Part shown: piece by piece, positions 9,232 to 17,362 of the stretch
How positions within the stretch are numbered: the first letter of the stretch is position 1
Layout: each line of letters begins with the position of its first letter
Assembly: GCA_041689615.1 (NCBI GenBank)
Contig: JBDNFW010000056.1
Location: forward strand, 31,787-95,786
Length of the DNA stretch: 64,000 nt
Origin: UBA7359 sp041689615
Lineage (GTDB): Bacteria; Pseudomonadota; Gammaproteobacteria; Eutrophobiales; Eutrophobiaceae
Direction: 5' to 3'
Program-made: the position numbers and the translations under genes
The notes under the pieces: model-generated
Databases searched by the model: none
The model's input: only the letters and a program-made list of their open reading frames with translations
Told to the model about the DNA's origin: nothing

Positions 9232-9633
9232 TTAATTATTGTTCGCCGAATAATCGCTATACGATTTTTCTTCAATTAGCTCAGAGCCTGTTTTCGTATT
9301 TATTGTTCGTTTAATTTCCGCACGCTTATCGTTTGTAACATAAACGCATCTTGCTAACTCAATAAACTCTTGATCAAACGCCTGTTCGCTTTCTTTGTCT
9401 CTTATCTTGTCTTCAATATCCCATAATGCTTCATTAACTGCTTTTAAATCACTTATGTTTTGATCAAGATCGTTCTGTGAATAAGAGGATGCTTTCCATA
9501 GTGACTGTAACACTTGCAACTCTTTATTAATGTTTTCTAATTTTGCCGCATCGTTAATTCTTTCGGCTTTAATTTGAAGAATGGTTACCTTATCCAGCAG
9601 CTCTCCAACCGATAGTTCTATTTTTATACTCAC
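9232..9633 (-). CDS. DUF6165 family protein
   Basis: A 133-residue soluble, charged, helical protein beginning IELSVGELLDKVTILQIKAE and containing NEALWDIEDKIRDKE and FIELARCVYVTNDKRAEIK. This matches the short DUF6165 family, which I know from LPS and glycosyltransferase loci. It has no signal peptide or membrane span. It follows mnmE by 18 bases and precedes a GT9 gene, linking the mnmE transcript to the glycan genes. Its function is not established. Confidence 0.7.
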   Translation of the reverse strand: MSIKIELSVGELLDKVTILQIKAERINDAAKLENINKELQVLQSLWKASSYSQNDLDQNISDLKAVNEALWDIEDKIRDKESEQAFDQEFIELARCVYVTNDKRAEIKRTINTKTGSELIEEKSYSDYSANNN

Positions 9634-9651
9634 AAATACTTCCTCTGTTTA

Positions 9652-10995
9652 TTATTTGCCTATACAAAACTGCGAAAACACTTTGCTTAAGACGTCGTCT
9701 GTTGTGGTCTTGCCAGTTACTTCGTCAAAACCCGACAAAGCCAATCTCATTGATTCCGCTAACACTTCTAAACCAGCATCTTTCTCAGCAGCGACTAAAA
9801 CTTGTTGTAAATGTTCTTTTACTGAAATTAATGCATCAATATGTCGCTGCCGCGCGAAGATTATATCTTCATCGTTATCAGATATATCAAGAGTTGAACA
9901 TATTTTCTCTATCAGGTCATCTATGCCCTCGCCGGTTTTTGCTGAAACATACACATCTTCATCTGTATTTTTGAAAGTACTTGCATTACACAGGTCTATT
10001 TTATTTCTTACCTTTATTATTTTTGTTCCAGGCGACAAGTGAAGGCTTAAGCCTTTATTCTCCCCGTTTCGCGCCTGACTATTGTCAATTACGTATAAAA
10101 CAATATCTGCCGCGGCTAACGCTTTATAAGATCTTTCAACGCCGTCTTTTTCAATAGAATTGCTCGTTTCTCGTAACCCGGCTGTATCTATAAGAGTAAA
10201 AGCATTCTCTCGGAGCATAACTTTTTCTCGAATAATGTCCCGCGTTGTTCCTGCTTCAGCAGAAACAATAGCAGAATCAAAACCTGACAGACGGTTTATA
10301 AGGCACGACTTTCCTGCGTTCGGAGATCCAGCAATGACTACTGTCGGGGTTTGGTCAAGAGATCGCCCTGCTTCTGCTTTTTTTAATAACATAGTAAGTT
10401 CTGATAAGCCTGTTTCTATGTTTTCAATGGCAGGTTCGATATTAATATTCACATCTTCTTCGTCCGGAAAATCTAACGCGGCCTCAACCAAGGCTCTGGC
10501 ATTAAAAACCATCTCTCTTAATTGCTTAACATTACTAGAAAAAACACCATCAAGTGACTGCATGGCACTACGCGCGGCTTTTTTAGAATGACTATTAATG
10601 AGGTCGGCAACAGCTTCAGCTTGAACTAAATCTATTTTGTCGTTCAAAAAAGCTCTTTCGGTAAATTCGCCCGGTTTTGCTGCCCGCGCACCTAAAGAAA
10701 TAATTTCTTCCAGCAATAGGTCCAGCAAAATCCGGCTTCCATGCGCATGAAACTCCGCAACGTCTTCGCCTGTATACGATGAAGGTTTTTGAAAATAAAG
10801 GGCGATGCCTTTATCGATAATCTGGTCTGAAGAAGATTTAAAGGAAGCGTATTGAGCTTGGCGAGGTTTTGGTGAACGTTTCGTTAATGCCTGATATATG
10901 TCTTTACTGTTTTTTCCAGAAACACGAATGACGCCTATGCCGCCTCTTCCTGATGGCGTAGCTATAGCAACTATTGTGTCATTATCTTTTGGCAT
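9652..10995 (-). CDS. mnmE: tRNA uridine-5-carboxymethylaminomethyl(34) synthesis GTPase
   Basis: This 447-residue protein has all MnmE hallmarks. The N-terminal formyl-THF-binding domain starts DTIVAIATPSGRGGIGVIRV. A G domain inserted in helices follows, with G1 GSPNAGKS near 226, G3 DTAGLRET near 270 and G4 NKID near 334. The C-terminus is the catalytic CIGK. With MnmG it modifies the wobble uridine of several tRNAs. The order rpmH-rnpA-yidD-yidC-mnmE is standard in gammaproteobacteria. Here it is followed by glycan genes rather than mnmG-rsmG-parAB, which are absent from the window. Confidence 0.97.
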   Translation of the reverse strand: MPKDNDTIVAIATPSGRGGIGVIRVSGKNSKDIYQALTKRSPKPRQAQYASFKSSSDQIIDKGIALYFQKPSSYTGEDVAEFHAHGSRILLDLLLEEIISLGARAAKPGEFTERAFLNDKIDLVQAEAVADLINSHSKKAARSAMQSLDGVFSSNVKQLREMVFNARALVEAALDFPDEEDVNINIEPAIENIETGLSELTMLLKKAEAGRSLDQTPTVVIAGSPNAGKSCLINRLSGFDSAIVSAEAGTTRDIIREKVMLRENAFTLIDTAGLRETSNSIEKDGVERSYKALAAADIVLYVIDNSQARNGENKGLSLHLSPGTKIIKVRNKIDLCNASTFKNTDEDVYVSAKTGEGIDDLIEKICSTLDISDNDEDIIFARQRHIDALISVKEHLQQVLVAAEKDAGLEVLAESMRLALSGFDEVTGKTTTDDVLSKVFSQFCIGK

Positions 10996-11016
10996 AGCAC
11001 TAACCGCTCGACCAAA

Positions 11017-12690
11017 CTATTTGCTGGTAAGTTTTTTGTTCGCGCTTTCTTTCTCCAGATTGCGAGTAATCACCCACTGCTGTGCAATAGAAAGCGTGTT
11101 ATTAACAACCCAATATAAAACCAGTCCTGATGGGAAGAAAGCAAAAAAGACGGTGAACACGACAGGCAACACAGACATAACTTTTGCCTGAACCGGATCC
11201 ATCGGTGCCGGATTAAGTTTTTGCTGAATAAACATTGTAATGCCCATCAATAATGGTAAAACAAAATATGGATCAGCTGCTGACAAATCATTTATCCACA
11301 AAATAAAGTCAGCTTGTCTTAGTTCTACGCTTTCTAACAGCACCCAATACAAAGAAATGAAAACAGGAATTTGAATTAAAATAGGAAAACATCCGCCTAA
11401 GGGATTTATTTTTTCTTCTTTATAAAGTTCCATCATCGCCTGATTAAGACGAGTGCGGTCATCTTTATAGCGATCTCTAATTGAAAGCAGCCTCGGCTGA
11501 ACCCGCCGCATGTTTGCCATTGAGCGATAACCTGCAGCAGATAATTTAAAAAATAAAAGCTTTAAAAGAAGTGTCACTAAAACAATTGACCAACCCCAAT
11601 TCTTTACAACATCATGAATATGATCTAAAAGCCAAAACACAGGTTCAGCAAGAAACCAGAAAATGCCGTAATCTACGGTTAGCTCAAGCCCATCAGCATA
11701 CTGCGGTAATTCTTTTTGAAGTTTTGGTCCGGCATAAAAGCGATGGGTAATTCTATCACTGGTGCCAGCAGGAATATTTTTCGATGGGGTTATCGCGCCG
11801 ATAACATAACTTCTTTGATCGGGGTTCAACGTATAATAATGATATGGTTCTTCCTTAGAACCGGGGATTAATGCTGTAAAAAAGTAATGTTGAAGCATCG
11901 CGACCCAACCATCAGTAATATCTACAGATAGTTTATTGTCCTCAATATCACCGAAATCTATTTTTTCATAGCGCTTTTCCGGTGTAGATATAACAGCGCC
12001 AGTGTAAGTATAAATAAATCGTGATCCTTTTTCTGTCGGTTCAGTACGATTTATCTGAGCGTAAGCGCTGCCTGTCCAATTCTCTGATGAATTATTTTGT
12101 ATTTCGTATGTAATATCTGCAGCGTACTGTCCTTTGTAAAAGGTAAAAGTTTTTATTATTTTTAAGCCGCTTTCCGTCTCCCAGAAAAGTGGTACCGAAA
12201 CACTATCGTTTCCAGCTAACTCATAGTTCTTTTTTTCCAGATTAAAAATCGTTTTATGATTAGGTACTTCAGATTTGCCTAATAAGCCACCCTGGATTAA
12301 ATAAAAACCATTGCTTTCATTTTTTAATAAAATAACTTTGTCGGTCTGGTCGCTTTTAGAAATAGAATAATTTAAAAGTGCCGCGCGCTGGACTGTTCCA
12401 CCAACTGTATTAATCTCAATATCCAGTACATCCGTTTTTACATGTACAACGCTTCCTTTTGCTGCTTCTTCAATCGGGTTTTCTGTTATTACAGGAGCAA
12501 CATCATTATTCAGTTTTGGTGTTTGTAGATCCGGTAAACTGTTGTCTTTTGATTCAGCTAGCTGGGTCGGGACAGATGTATCTACAGTTTGAACAGGTGC
12601 TCTATCAGCATAATCCTCTTGCCAAGCTTGCCAAATCATTGTTAGGACCAAGCCTAGAGCAATTAATAAAATAAACCGTGTTGTTTCCAT
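11017..12690 (-). CDS. yidC: Membrane protein insertase YidC
   Basis: A 557-residue protein, the usual length for a Gram-negative YidC. It has an N-terminal membrane span (LLIALGLVLTMIWQAW), then a large periplasmic beta-rich domain to about residue 340. The conserved C-terminal five-span insertase core follows, with NWGWSIVLVTLLLKL and NPLGGCFPILIQIPVFISLY. YidC inserts proteins into the inner membrane alone or with SecYEG. It starts 5 bases after yidD. The tail is short and basic, typical for ribosome contact. Confidence 0.97.
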   Translation of the reverse strand: METTRFILLIALGLVLTMIWQAWQEDYADRAPVQTVDTSVPTQLAESKDNSLPDLQTPKLNNDVAPVITENPIEEAAKGSVVHVKTDVLDIEINTVGGTVQRAALLNYSISKSDQTDKVILLKNESNGFYLIQGGLLGKSEVPNHKTIFNLEKKNYELAGNDSVSVPLFWETESGLKIIKTFTFYKGQYAADITYEIQNNSSENWTGSAYAQINRTEPTEKGSRFIYTYTGAVISTPEKRYEKIDFGDIEDNKLSVDITDGWVAMLQHYFFTALIPGSKEEPYHYYTLNPDQRSYVIGAITPSKNIPAGTSDRITHRFYAGPKLQKELPQYADGLELTVDYGIFWFLAEPVFWLLDHIHDVVKNWGWSIVLVTLLLKLLFFKLSAAGYRSMANMRRVQPRLLSIRDRYKDDRTRLNQAMMELYKEEKINPLGGCFPILIQIPVFISLYWVLLESVELRQADFILWINDLSAADPYFVLPLLMGITMFIQQKLNPAPMDPVQAKVMSVLPVVFTVFFAFFPSGLVLYWVVNNTLSIAQQWVITRNLEKESANKKLTSK

Positions 12691-12695
12691 TAGTT

Positions 12696-12923
12696 TTAAG
12701 ACTCTATCGATTTATGCGGCACTGGATCGAAGCCGCCTTCATGAAAAGGATGACACCGACATAATCGTCGAGCCCCAAAAAACAAACCTTTAAAAACTCC
12801 GTGTTCAGACAAGGCTTCAATAGTGTATTGCGAACAGCTTGGATAAAAACGACAGCAGGGCGCCATAAAAACACTTAAATAGCGTTGATACAAATGAATA
12901 AATTTTATTAAAACAGCTTTCAT
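12696..12923 (-). CDS. yidD: Membrane protein insertion efficiency factor YidD
   Basis: This 75-residue protein contains FIHLYQRYLSVFMAPCCRFYPSCSQYTIEAL and HPFHEGGFDPVP, the invariant YidD signature with its three conserved cysteines; the family was formerly annotated as an alpha-hemolysin-like protein. It is a small amphipathic membrane-associated factor assisting YidC. Its start codon overlaps the rnpA stop by one base, the usual tight rnpA-yidD-yidC coupling. Confidence 0.96.
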   Translation of the reverse strand: MKAVLIKFIHLYQRYLSVFMAPCCRFYPSCSQYTIEALSEHGVFKGLFFGARRLCRCHPFHEGGFDPVPHKSIES

Positions 12924-13267
12924 TAAATGACTTTATCCCAGTGCTTGGCAAGCGTGGACTCTATATTATTTTTATTAGTGTCCAGTTTATTTCTTACTAC
13001 AACGACTATATCGTTTCCTGTAAGTTTTTCTTGTTTTAATCGAAAGCTTTCCCTGATTATACGTTTCAGCCGGTTTCTCTCAACAGCACTATGAATATGT
13101 TTTTTGGGAATAGCTAAGCCCAGGCGCGGCTTATTAAAACCATTGCTTGTTGCTAAAAACAGGAATGTTTTGTCGCTAGATCGGCGCTTTGAGGAAAAAA
13201 CCTGCTTGAATTCTTCCGGATGTTTTAGTCTATTACAAGCTCGGAAACGCTTCTCGGAAGAAGACAT
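12923..13267 (-). CDS. rnpA: Ribonuclease P protein component
   Basis: This 114-residue basic protein has FKQVFSSKRRSSD near the N-terminus and RLGLAIPKKHIHSAVERNRLKRIIRE at 48-73, which includes the RNR motif of RnpA that binds the RNase P RNA. It processes the 5' ends of pre-tRNAs. It lies 12 bases downstream of rpmH and overlaps yidD by one base. Confidence 0.96.
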   Translation of the reverse strand: MSSSEKRFRACNRLKHPEEFKQVFSSKRRSSDKTFLFLATSNGFNKPRLGLAIPKKHIHSAVERNRLKRIIRESFRLKQEKLTGNDIVVVVRNKLDTNKNNIESTLAKHWDKVI

Positions 13268-13279
13268 TATTAATTATCT

Positions 13280-13414
13280 CTAGGCAGAGAGCTTTTTTCT
13301 TCCTTTGTTCCGACGAGCCTTTATTATCGCTCTTCCTGAACGAGTTTGCATACGGGCACGAAAACCATGGGATCTTTTTCGCTTTAAATTACTAGGTTGA
13401 TAAGTTCTTTTCAT
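13280..13414 (-). CDS. rpmH: 50S ribosomal protein L34
   Basis: This 44-codon gene runs from ATG at 13414-13412 to TAG at 13282-13280. The protein begins MKRTYQPSNLKRKRSHGFRA and ends ARRNKGRKKLSA, an exact match to the L34 family, strongly basic and of canonical length. It heads the minus-strand rpmH-rnpA-yidD-yidC-mnmE operon and diverges from dnaA across a 189-base gap that contains a consensus DnaA box. Confidence 0.97.
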   Translation of the reverse strand: MKRTYQPSNLKRKRSHGFRARMQTRSGRAIIKARRNKGRKKLSA

Positions 13415-13522
13415 GTTTGTTGCCTTAAGTTTTCAATACGATGCTGCTTAAACGGGCGCACATATTACTGTCGCATCAATAAATATGTCAATTAATCTTA
13501 TTAAAATAAACTTTTTTCTGAT

Positions 13523-13531
13523 TGTGGATAA
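13523..13531 (-). promoter_or_regulatory. Consensus DnaA box (rpmH-dnaA intergenic region)
   Basis: TGTGGATAA on the plus strand is the exact reverse complement of the strong DnaA box TTATCCACA. It lies 73 bases before the dnaA start, in an AT-rich divergent gap. It could mediate dnaA autoregulation or be part of oriC. Only this one perfect 9-mer was found here; a relaxed copy (ATATTCACA, one mismatch) is at 15005-15013 in the dnaA-dnaN gap. Confidence 0.7.
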
Positions 13532-13603
13532 CTTTTTTATTCAGGTATAAACTGCAGAGAAACCATTCTGGTTTATTTTGTTTTTCAACGAGGATTCATA
13601 TTA

Positions 13604-14962
13604 GTGGGAATAACCCCATGGAAGCGTTGCCTGGAGCGACTTGAAGGCGAACTGTCGCCTCAACAATTTAATACGTGGATACGACCATTACACGCCGTTG
13701 AAAAGGATGGATCTGTGCGTCTATTGGCTCCAAACAGGTTTGTTCTTGATTGGGTTAGCGAAAGATACTTATCCAGAATGGAAGAGCTTTTAAGCAGTGA
13801 TCCCGAAGAAAACAAGCAAATCTCTCTAAAACTCGAAATTGGCAGCAAAAGCAGTAACGAAAAATCAAAAGAAAATTCCCCTCTGGGTAATCTATCCGTA
13901 AACCAAGGAAAAACAAAAGTTCAAGCAATCCCGCTTAAACACTCTAGTAATTTAAACTCCTCTTTTACTTTTGACTCTTTTGTTGAAGGCAACTCCAATC
14001 AGCTAGCTAGAGCGGCTTCTATGCAGGTAGCAGAAAACCCTGGTAGCGCATACAACCCCTTATTTATCTATGGCGGTGTTGGCCTGGGAAAAACGCATTT
14101 AATGCATGCTGTTGGCGCTGCTATATTAGAAAAAAAACCAAACGCAAATATCGCTTATCTTCATTCTGAAAGATTTGTTGCTGATATGGTTAGGGCATTA
14201 CAACATAATGCTATTAATGAATTTAAAAGACACTATCGCAACCTAGACGCCTTACTAATTGACGACATTCAATTTTTCGCAAAAAAAGAACGCTCTCAAG
14301 AAGAATTCTTTCATACCTTTAACGCTTTGCTTGAAGGCGAACACCAAATAATATTAACTTGTGACCGATATCCAAAAGAAGTTAACGGTCTGGAAGAAAG
14401 ACTTAAATCGCGTTTTGGTTGGGGACTTACCGTTGCAATTGAGCCGCCTGAACTTGAAACACGCGTCGCTATAATTCGAAAAAAAGCCTTACAGGTTCAA
14501 AAAGAATTGCCTGATGAAGTTTCTTTCTTTATCGCTAAACGATTCAGGTCAAATGTTCGTGAGTTAGAAGGTGCGTTAAACAGAGTTATTGCAAATGCCA
14601 ACTTGACCGGCAAAGAGATCACGCTCGAGTTTACCAAAAACGCTTTACGTGACTTACTTATTATTCAAGATAAACAAGTTACTATGGAAAACATACAAAA
14701 AATGACGGCCGAATATTACAAAATAAGAGTTGCTGACTTACTTTCAAAAAGAAGAAATCGTTCAATCGCCAGACCAAGACAGGTTGCTATGGCAATCTCT
14801 AAAGAACTAACTAATCATAGCTTACCTGAAATAGGGGATGCCTTTGGCGGTCGTGACCATACTACAGTTCTTCATGCATGTAGAAAAATAAAAGAACTAA
14901 GAGAAACAGAACAAAGAATTGAAGAAGATTATGTCAATATCACAAACATACTAACAAGTTAA
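13604..14962 (+). CDS. dnaA: Chromosomal replication initiator protein DnaA
   Basis: The 452-residue protein starts at GTG 13604, 9 bases after a CGAGGA ribosome site. Domain I starts WKRCLERLEGELSPQQFNTW. A variable linker reaches about residue 118. The AAA+ domain has Walker A GGVGLGKT near 157 and Walker B LLIDDIQFF near 220. The C-terminal helix-turn-helix has RPRQVAMAISKELT and the DnaA signature GDAFGGRDHTTVLHACRKI. It initiates replication and acts as a transcription factor. It heads dnaA-dnaN-recF-gyrB, divergent from rpmH. Confidence 0.98.
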   Translation: MGITPWKRCLERLEGELSPQQFNTWIRPLHAVEKDGSVRLLAPNRFVLDWVSERYLSRMEELLSSDPEENKQISLKLEIGSKSSNEKSKENSPLGNLSVNQGKTKVQAIPLKHSSNLNSSFTFDSFVEGNSNQLARAASMQVAENPGSAYNPLFIYGGVGLGKTHLMHAVGAAILEKKPNANIAYLHSERFVADMVRALQHNAINEFKRHYRNLDALLIDDIQFFAKKERSQEEFFHTFNALLEGEHQIILTCDRYPKEVNGLEERLKSRFGWGLTVAIEPPELETRVAIIRKKALQVQKELPDEVSFFIAKRFRSNVRELEGALNRVIANANLTGKEITLEFTKNALRDLLIIQDKQVTMENIQKMTAEYYKIRVADLLSKRRNRSIARPRQVAMAISKELTNHSLPEIGDAFGGRDHTTVLHACRKIKELRETEQRIEEDYVNITNILTS

Positions 14963-15150
14963 AAATAACTTGTGCAAAAAACAATAATAAGTTTTTTTTA
15001 ATAAATATTCACATATTACTAACAAGCTTACATAGATTTAAACAGAATAAGCAAACAACCTTTTAAGCGCGTAACTAATTGATTTACATATAAAAATAGA
15101 GATGTTAACATATTTCATGATCACTAGTAATAACAATAATAGGTATATAT
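14963..15150. other. AT-rich dnaA-dnaN intergenic region, candidate origin DNA-unwinding element
   Basis: This 188-base gap is very AT-rich, with stretches such as TAAGTTTTTTTTAATAAAT near 14987-15005. It holds one relaxed DnaA-box-like 9-mer at 15005-15013. In several bacteria oriC lies on one or both sides of dnaA. I see no array of perfect boxes, so the assignment of oriC to this gap or to 13415-13603 is tentative. Confidence 0.35.
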
Positions 15151-16248
15151 ATGAAATTTAATATAGATAGAGATGTACTATTACCTGTATTACAAACAGT
15201 TAGTGGAGTTGTTGATCGACGACAAACACTCCCTATACTTTCTAATCTATTATTTAATATAGAGCCTAACTCTTTATCTGTAACAGCTACGGATATGGAA
15301 GTAGAGCTTATTGTTAAAATAGAAGTTCCTTTAGGGCAAACAGGAGAATTAACAATTCCTGCTAGAAAGCTTTTAGATATTTGTCGAGCACTTCCACAAG
15401 AATCAAAGCTGGAATTTGAAATAAAAAATGATCGTGTTTTAATAAAATCAGGTAGAAGCCGATTTACGTTGGCAACGCTACCTGCACCGGAATATCCAGT
15501 TATTGATATAACAGAAAATATTGTGGTTTTTAATATTAAACAGAAAGTACTAGATCAACTGTTAAGTAATACTCAGTTTGCAATGGCTCAACAGGATGTG
15601 CGTTATTATTTAAACGGGCTTTTATTAGAAATATCAACGGATAAATTAAGGGCTGTTGCTACAGATGGTCATCGTTTAGCTTTGGATGAAACAGAGATAA
15701 AAACAGCTATAAATGAACCTATACAAATCATTGTTCCAAGAAAAGGGATTACTGAATTAACTCGCTTACTTCAAGACGATAGCGAGATAGAAATACAAGT
15801 AAGTACAAATCATATTAGGATTAAAAATGCAGAGTCTTGTTTTACTAGTAAATTAATTGATGGCCGTTTCCCTGATTACAAGCGCGTTATTCCTGAATTA
15901 AGTGAAACACCAGTATTCGCAGACAGAGAAGAATTAAAAAACAGTCTTACTAGGGCATCGATTCTTTCTAATGAAAAATATCGTGGTGTTCGGATAATGT
16001 TAAGTGCTAATAGTTTGCGAGCATTAGCACATAACCCGGAACAAGAAGAAGCAGAAGAAGAGCTTGAAGTGCAATATGATGGCGCTGAGTTAGAGATAGG
16101 TTTTAATGTTTCCTATTTGCTGGATACCTTATCAATAATTAAAAGTAAAAAGGTAAAACTAAGTGTTTTAGATGCTAACAGTAGTTGTTTAGTCTTGCCG
16201 GAAGATGATACTAATTGCCAATATGTCGTAATGCCTATGCGACTTTAG
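15151..16248 (+). CDS. dnaN: DNA polymerase III subunit beta (sliding clamp)
   Basis: A 365-residue protein, essentially the canonical 366. It contains the three repeated clamp domains. The N-terminus has VVDRRQTLPILSNLLF, the middle has VATDGHRLALDE (a near-invariant beta-clamp segment at about 172-183), and the C-terminus ends YVVMPMRL, which forms part of the client-binding pocket. It tethers DNA polymerase III and other clamp clients to DNA. It sits between dnaA and recF, with recF starting 3 bases after its stop. Confidence 0.98.
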   Translation: MKFNIDRDVLLPVLQTVSGVVDRRQTLPILSNLLFNIEPNSLSVTATDMEVELIVKIEVPLGQTGELTIPARKLLDICRALPQESKLEFEIKNDRVLIKSGRSRFTLATLPAPEYPVIDITENIVVFNIKQKVLDQLLSNTQFAMAQQDVRYYLNGLLLEISTDKLRAVATDGHRLALDETEIKTAINEPIQIIVPRKGITELTRLLQDDSEIEIQVSTNHIRIKNAESCFTSKLIDGRFPDYKRVIPELSETPVFADREELKNSLTRASILSNEKYRGVRIMLSANSLRALAHNPEQEEAEEELEVQYDGAELEIGFNVSYLLDTLSIIKSKKVKLSVLDANSSCLVLPEDDTNCQYVVMPMRL

Positions 16249-16251
16249 GAG

Positions 16252-17337
16252 ATGCTCTGTATTGAACAACTTAATGTTCGCTCTGTCAGAAACCTGGGTG
16301 AATTTAGTATAGAACCTGCTCCAAAACTTAATTTCTTTTATGGCCCTAATGCTAGCGGAAAAACCTCCGTTCTCGAATGCATTTATCTTTTATCCCGAAT
16401 CAAATCATTTCGTAGTAAACGTATTAACGACGTAGTAAGTCGAGGGCAGGAAAAACTGCAAGTTTTTGCTAGAGGTTTAAATAAAGGAAAAGCTTTTACT
16501 GTAGGAGTGGAAAAAGGCAGGGGGATTACGGGTATAAAATACGACGGTGAGATCATACAAACTGCATCAGAACAGGCTAGGCGCTTACCAGTCTATATTT
16601 TAACACCAGACCACTATATATTATTTACGGGTACGCCAAAAGACCGACGACACTGGTTAGACTGGTCTTTGTTTCACGTGAAACAAGACTATATTTTAGT
16701 TTGGAAAAGCTATCATCGGGCACTACGACATCGCAATGCATTATTAAAAACACAGCGAGCGACTAATTCCTCAGAATTAACAGGCTGGGAAAAACTAATG
16801 GCTGAAGAAGCCGCAAAGCTTGATGTAATGAGAAAAGAATATATTTCAAGCTTAAATCTGTTCTTAAATGAAATACATTTACCTTTTGTCTTGCCTGACC
16901 TAGGGTTAGTAGAATATTTAAATAATTCTTATGAAAAATATGATTTAGGTCTTTTATTAGCAGAGAATAGACAAGAGGACATTAAAAGAGGCTATACCAG
17001 TTTAGGCCCGCACCGAACGGATATTTCTTTCAGTTATAATGATTTCAATGTGGCGAAACATTTGTCACGGGGCCAAACAAAGCTGTTTGGAGCGGCGCTA
17101 GTGTCTTCCCAAATAGAAATACTAAAAAAAGCTGATATCGATGCCATGCTGTTAGTTGATGATCTGGATGCTGAGCTTGATGAAGAGTCGTCAAAGAAAA
17201 TGTTTGAATTATTATTAGCGAATAATATTCAAACGTTTGTTTCATCATTAACAAAACCGGTTTGGTTTGAGACAGAAAAAAGAAACAATACTTTGTTTCA
17301 CGTGAAACACGGGAAAGTCGAAAAAATGGTAGAATAA
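16252..17337 (+). CDS. recF: DNA replication/repair protein RecF
   Basis: This 361-residue SMC-like ATPase has Walker A GPNASGKTS near residue 32, an ABC-type signature LSRGQTKLF near 270 and Walker B LLVDDLDAELD near 303. It helps load RecA at gapped DNA with RecO and RecR. ATG 16252 lies directly after GGAG and 3 bases after dnaN. The coding sequence contains two perfect parS palindromes, encoding FHVK both times, which is an unusual dual use of the gene (see separate entries). Confidence 0.96.
   Translation: MLCIEQLNVRSVRNLGEFSIEPAPKLNFFYGPNASGKTSVLECIYLLSRIKSFRSKRINDVVSRGQEKLQVFARGLNKGKAFTVGVEKGRGITGIKYDGEIIQTASEQARRLPVYILTPDHYILFTGTPKDRRHWLDWSLFHVKQDYILVWKSYHRALRHRNALLKTQRATNSSELTGWEKLMAEEAAKLDVMRKEYISSLNLFLNEIHLPFVLPDLGLVEYLNNSYEKYDLGLLLAENRQEDIKRGYTSLGPHRTDISFSYNDFNVAKHLSRGQTKLFGAALVSSQIEILKKADIDAMLLVDDLDAELDEESSKKMFELLLANNIQTFVSSLTKPVWFETEKRNNTLFHVKHGKVEKMVE
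16670..16685. promoter_or_regulatory. parS centromere site 1 (inside recF)
   Basis: The 16-mer TGTTTCACGTGAAACA is a perfect palindrome and equals the universal ParB-binding parS consensus used by most chromosomal ParABS systems. It lies within recF, about 3.1 kb from the dnaA start, where origin-proximal parS sites are expected. parA and parB are not in the window. Confidence 0.93.
17294..17309. promoter_or_regulatory. parS centromere site 2 (inside recF)
   Basis: This is a second perfect copy of TGTTTCACGTGAAACA, 624 bases from the first and near the 3' end of recF, just upstream of gyrB. An independent exact 16-base match makes chance very unlikely. Both sites are read in the same frame (ttt cac gtg aaa, FHVK). 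Confidence 0.93.
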
Positions 17338-17362
17338 ACACAATATTTTATGAGAGATAAAT

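Noticed and set aside
9581..10042. 153-residue plus-strand ORF over mnmE
   Set aside because: Low-complexity Ser-rich translation antisense to a certain gene.
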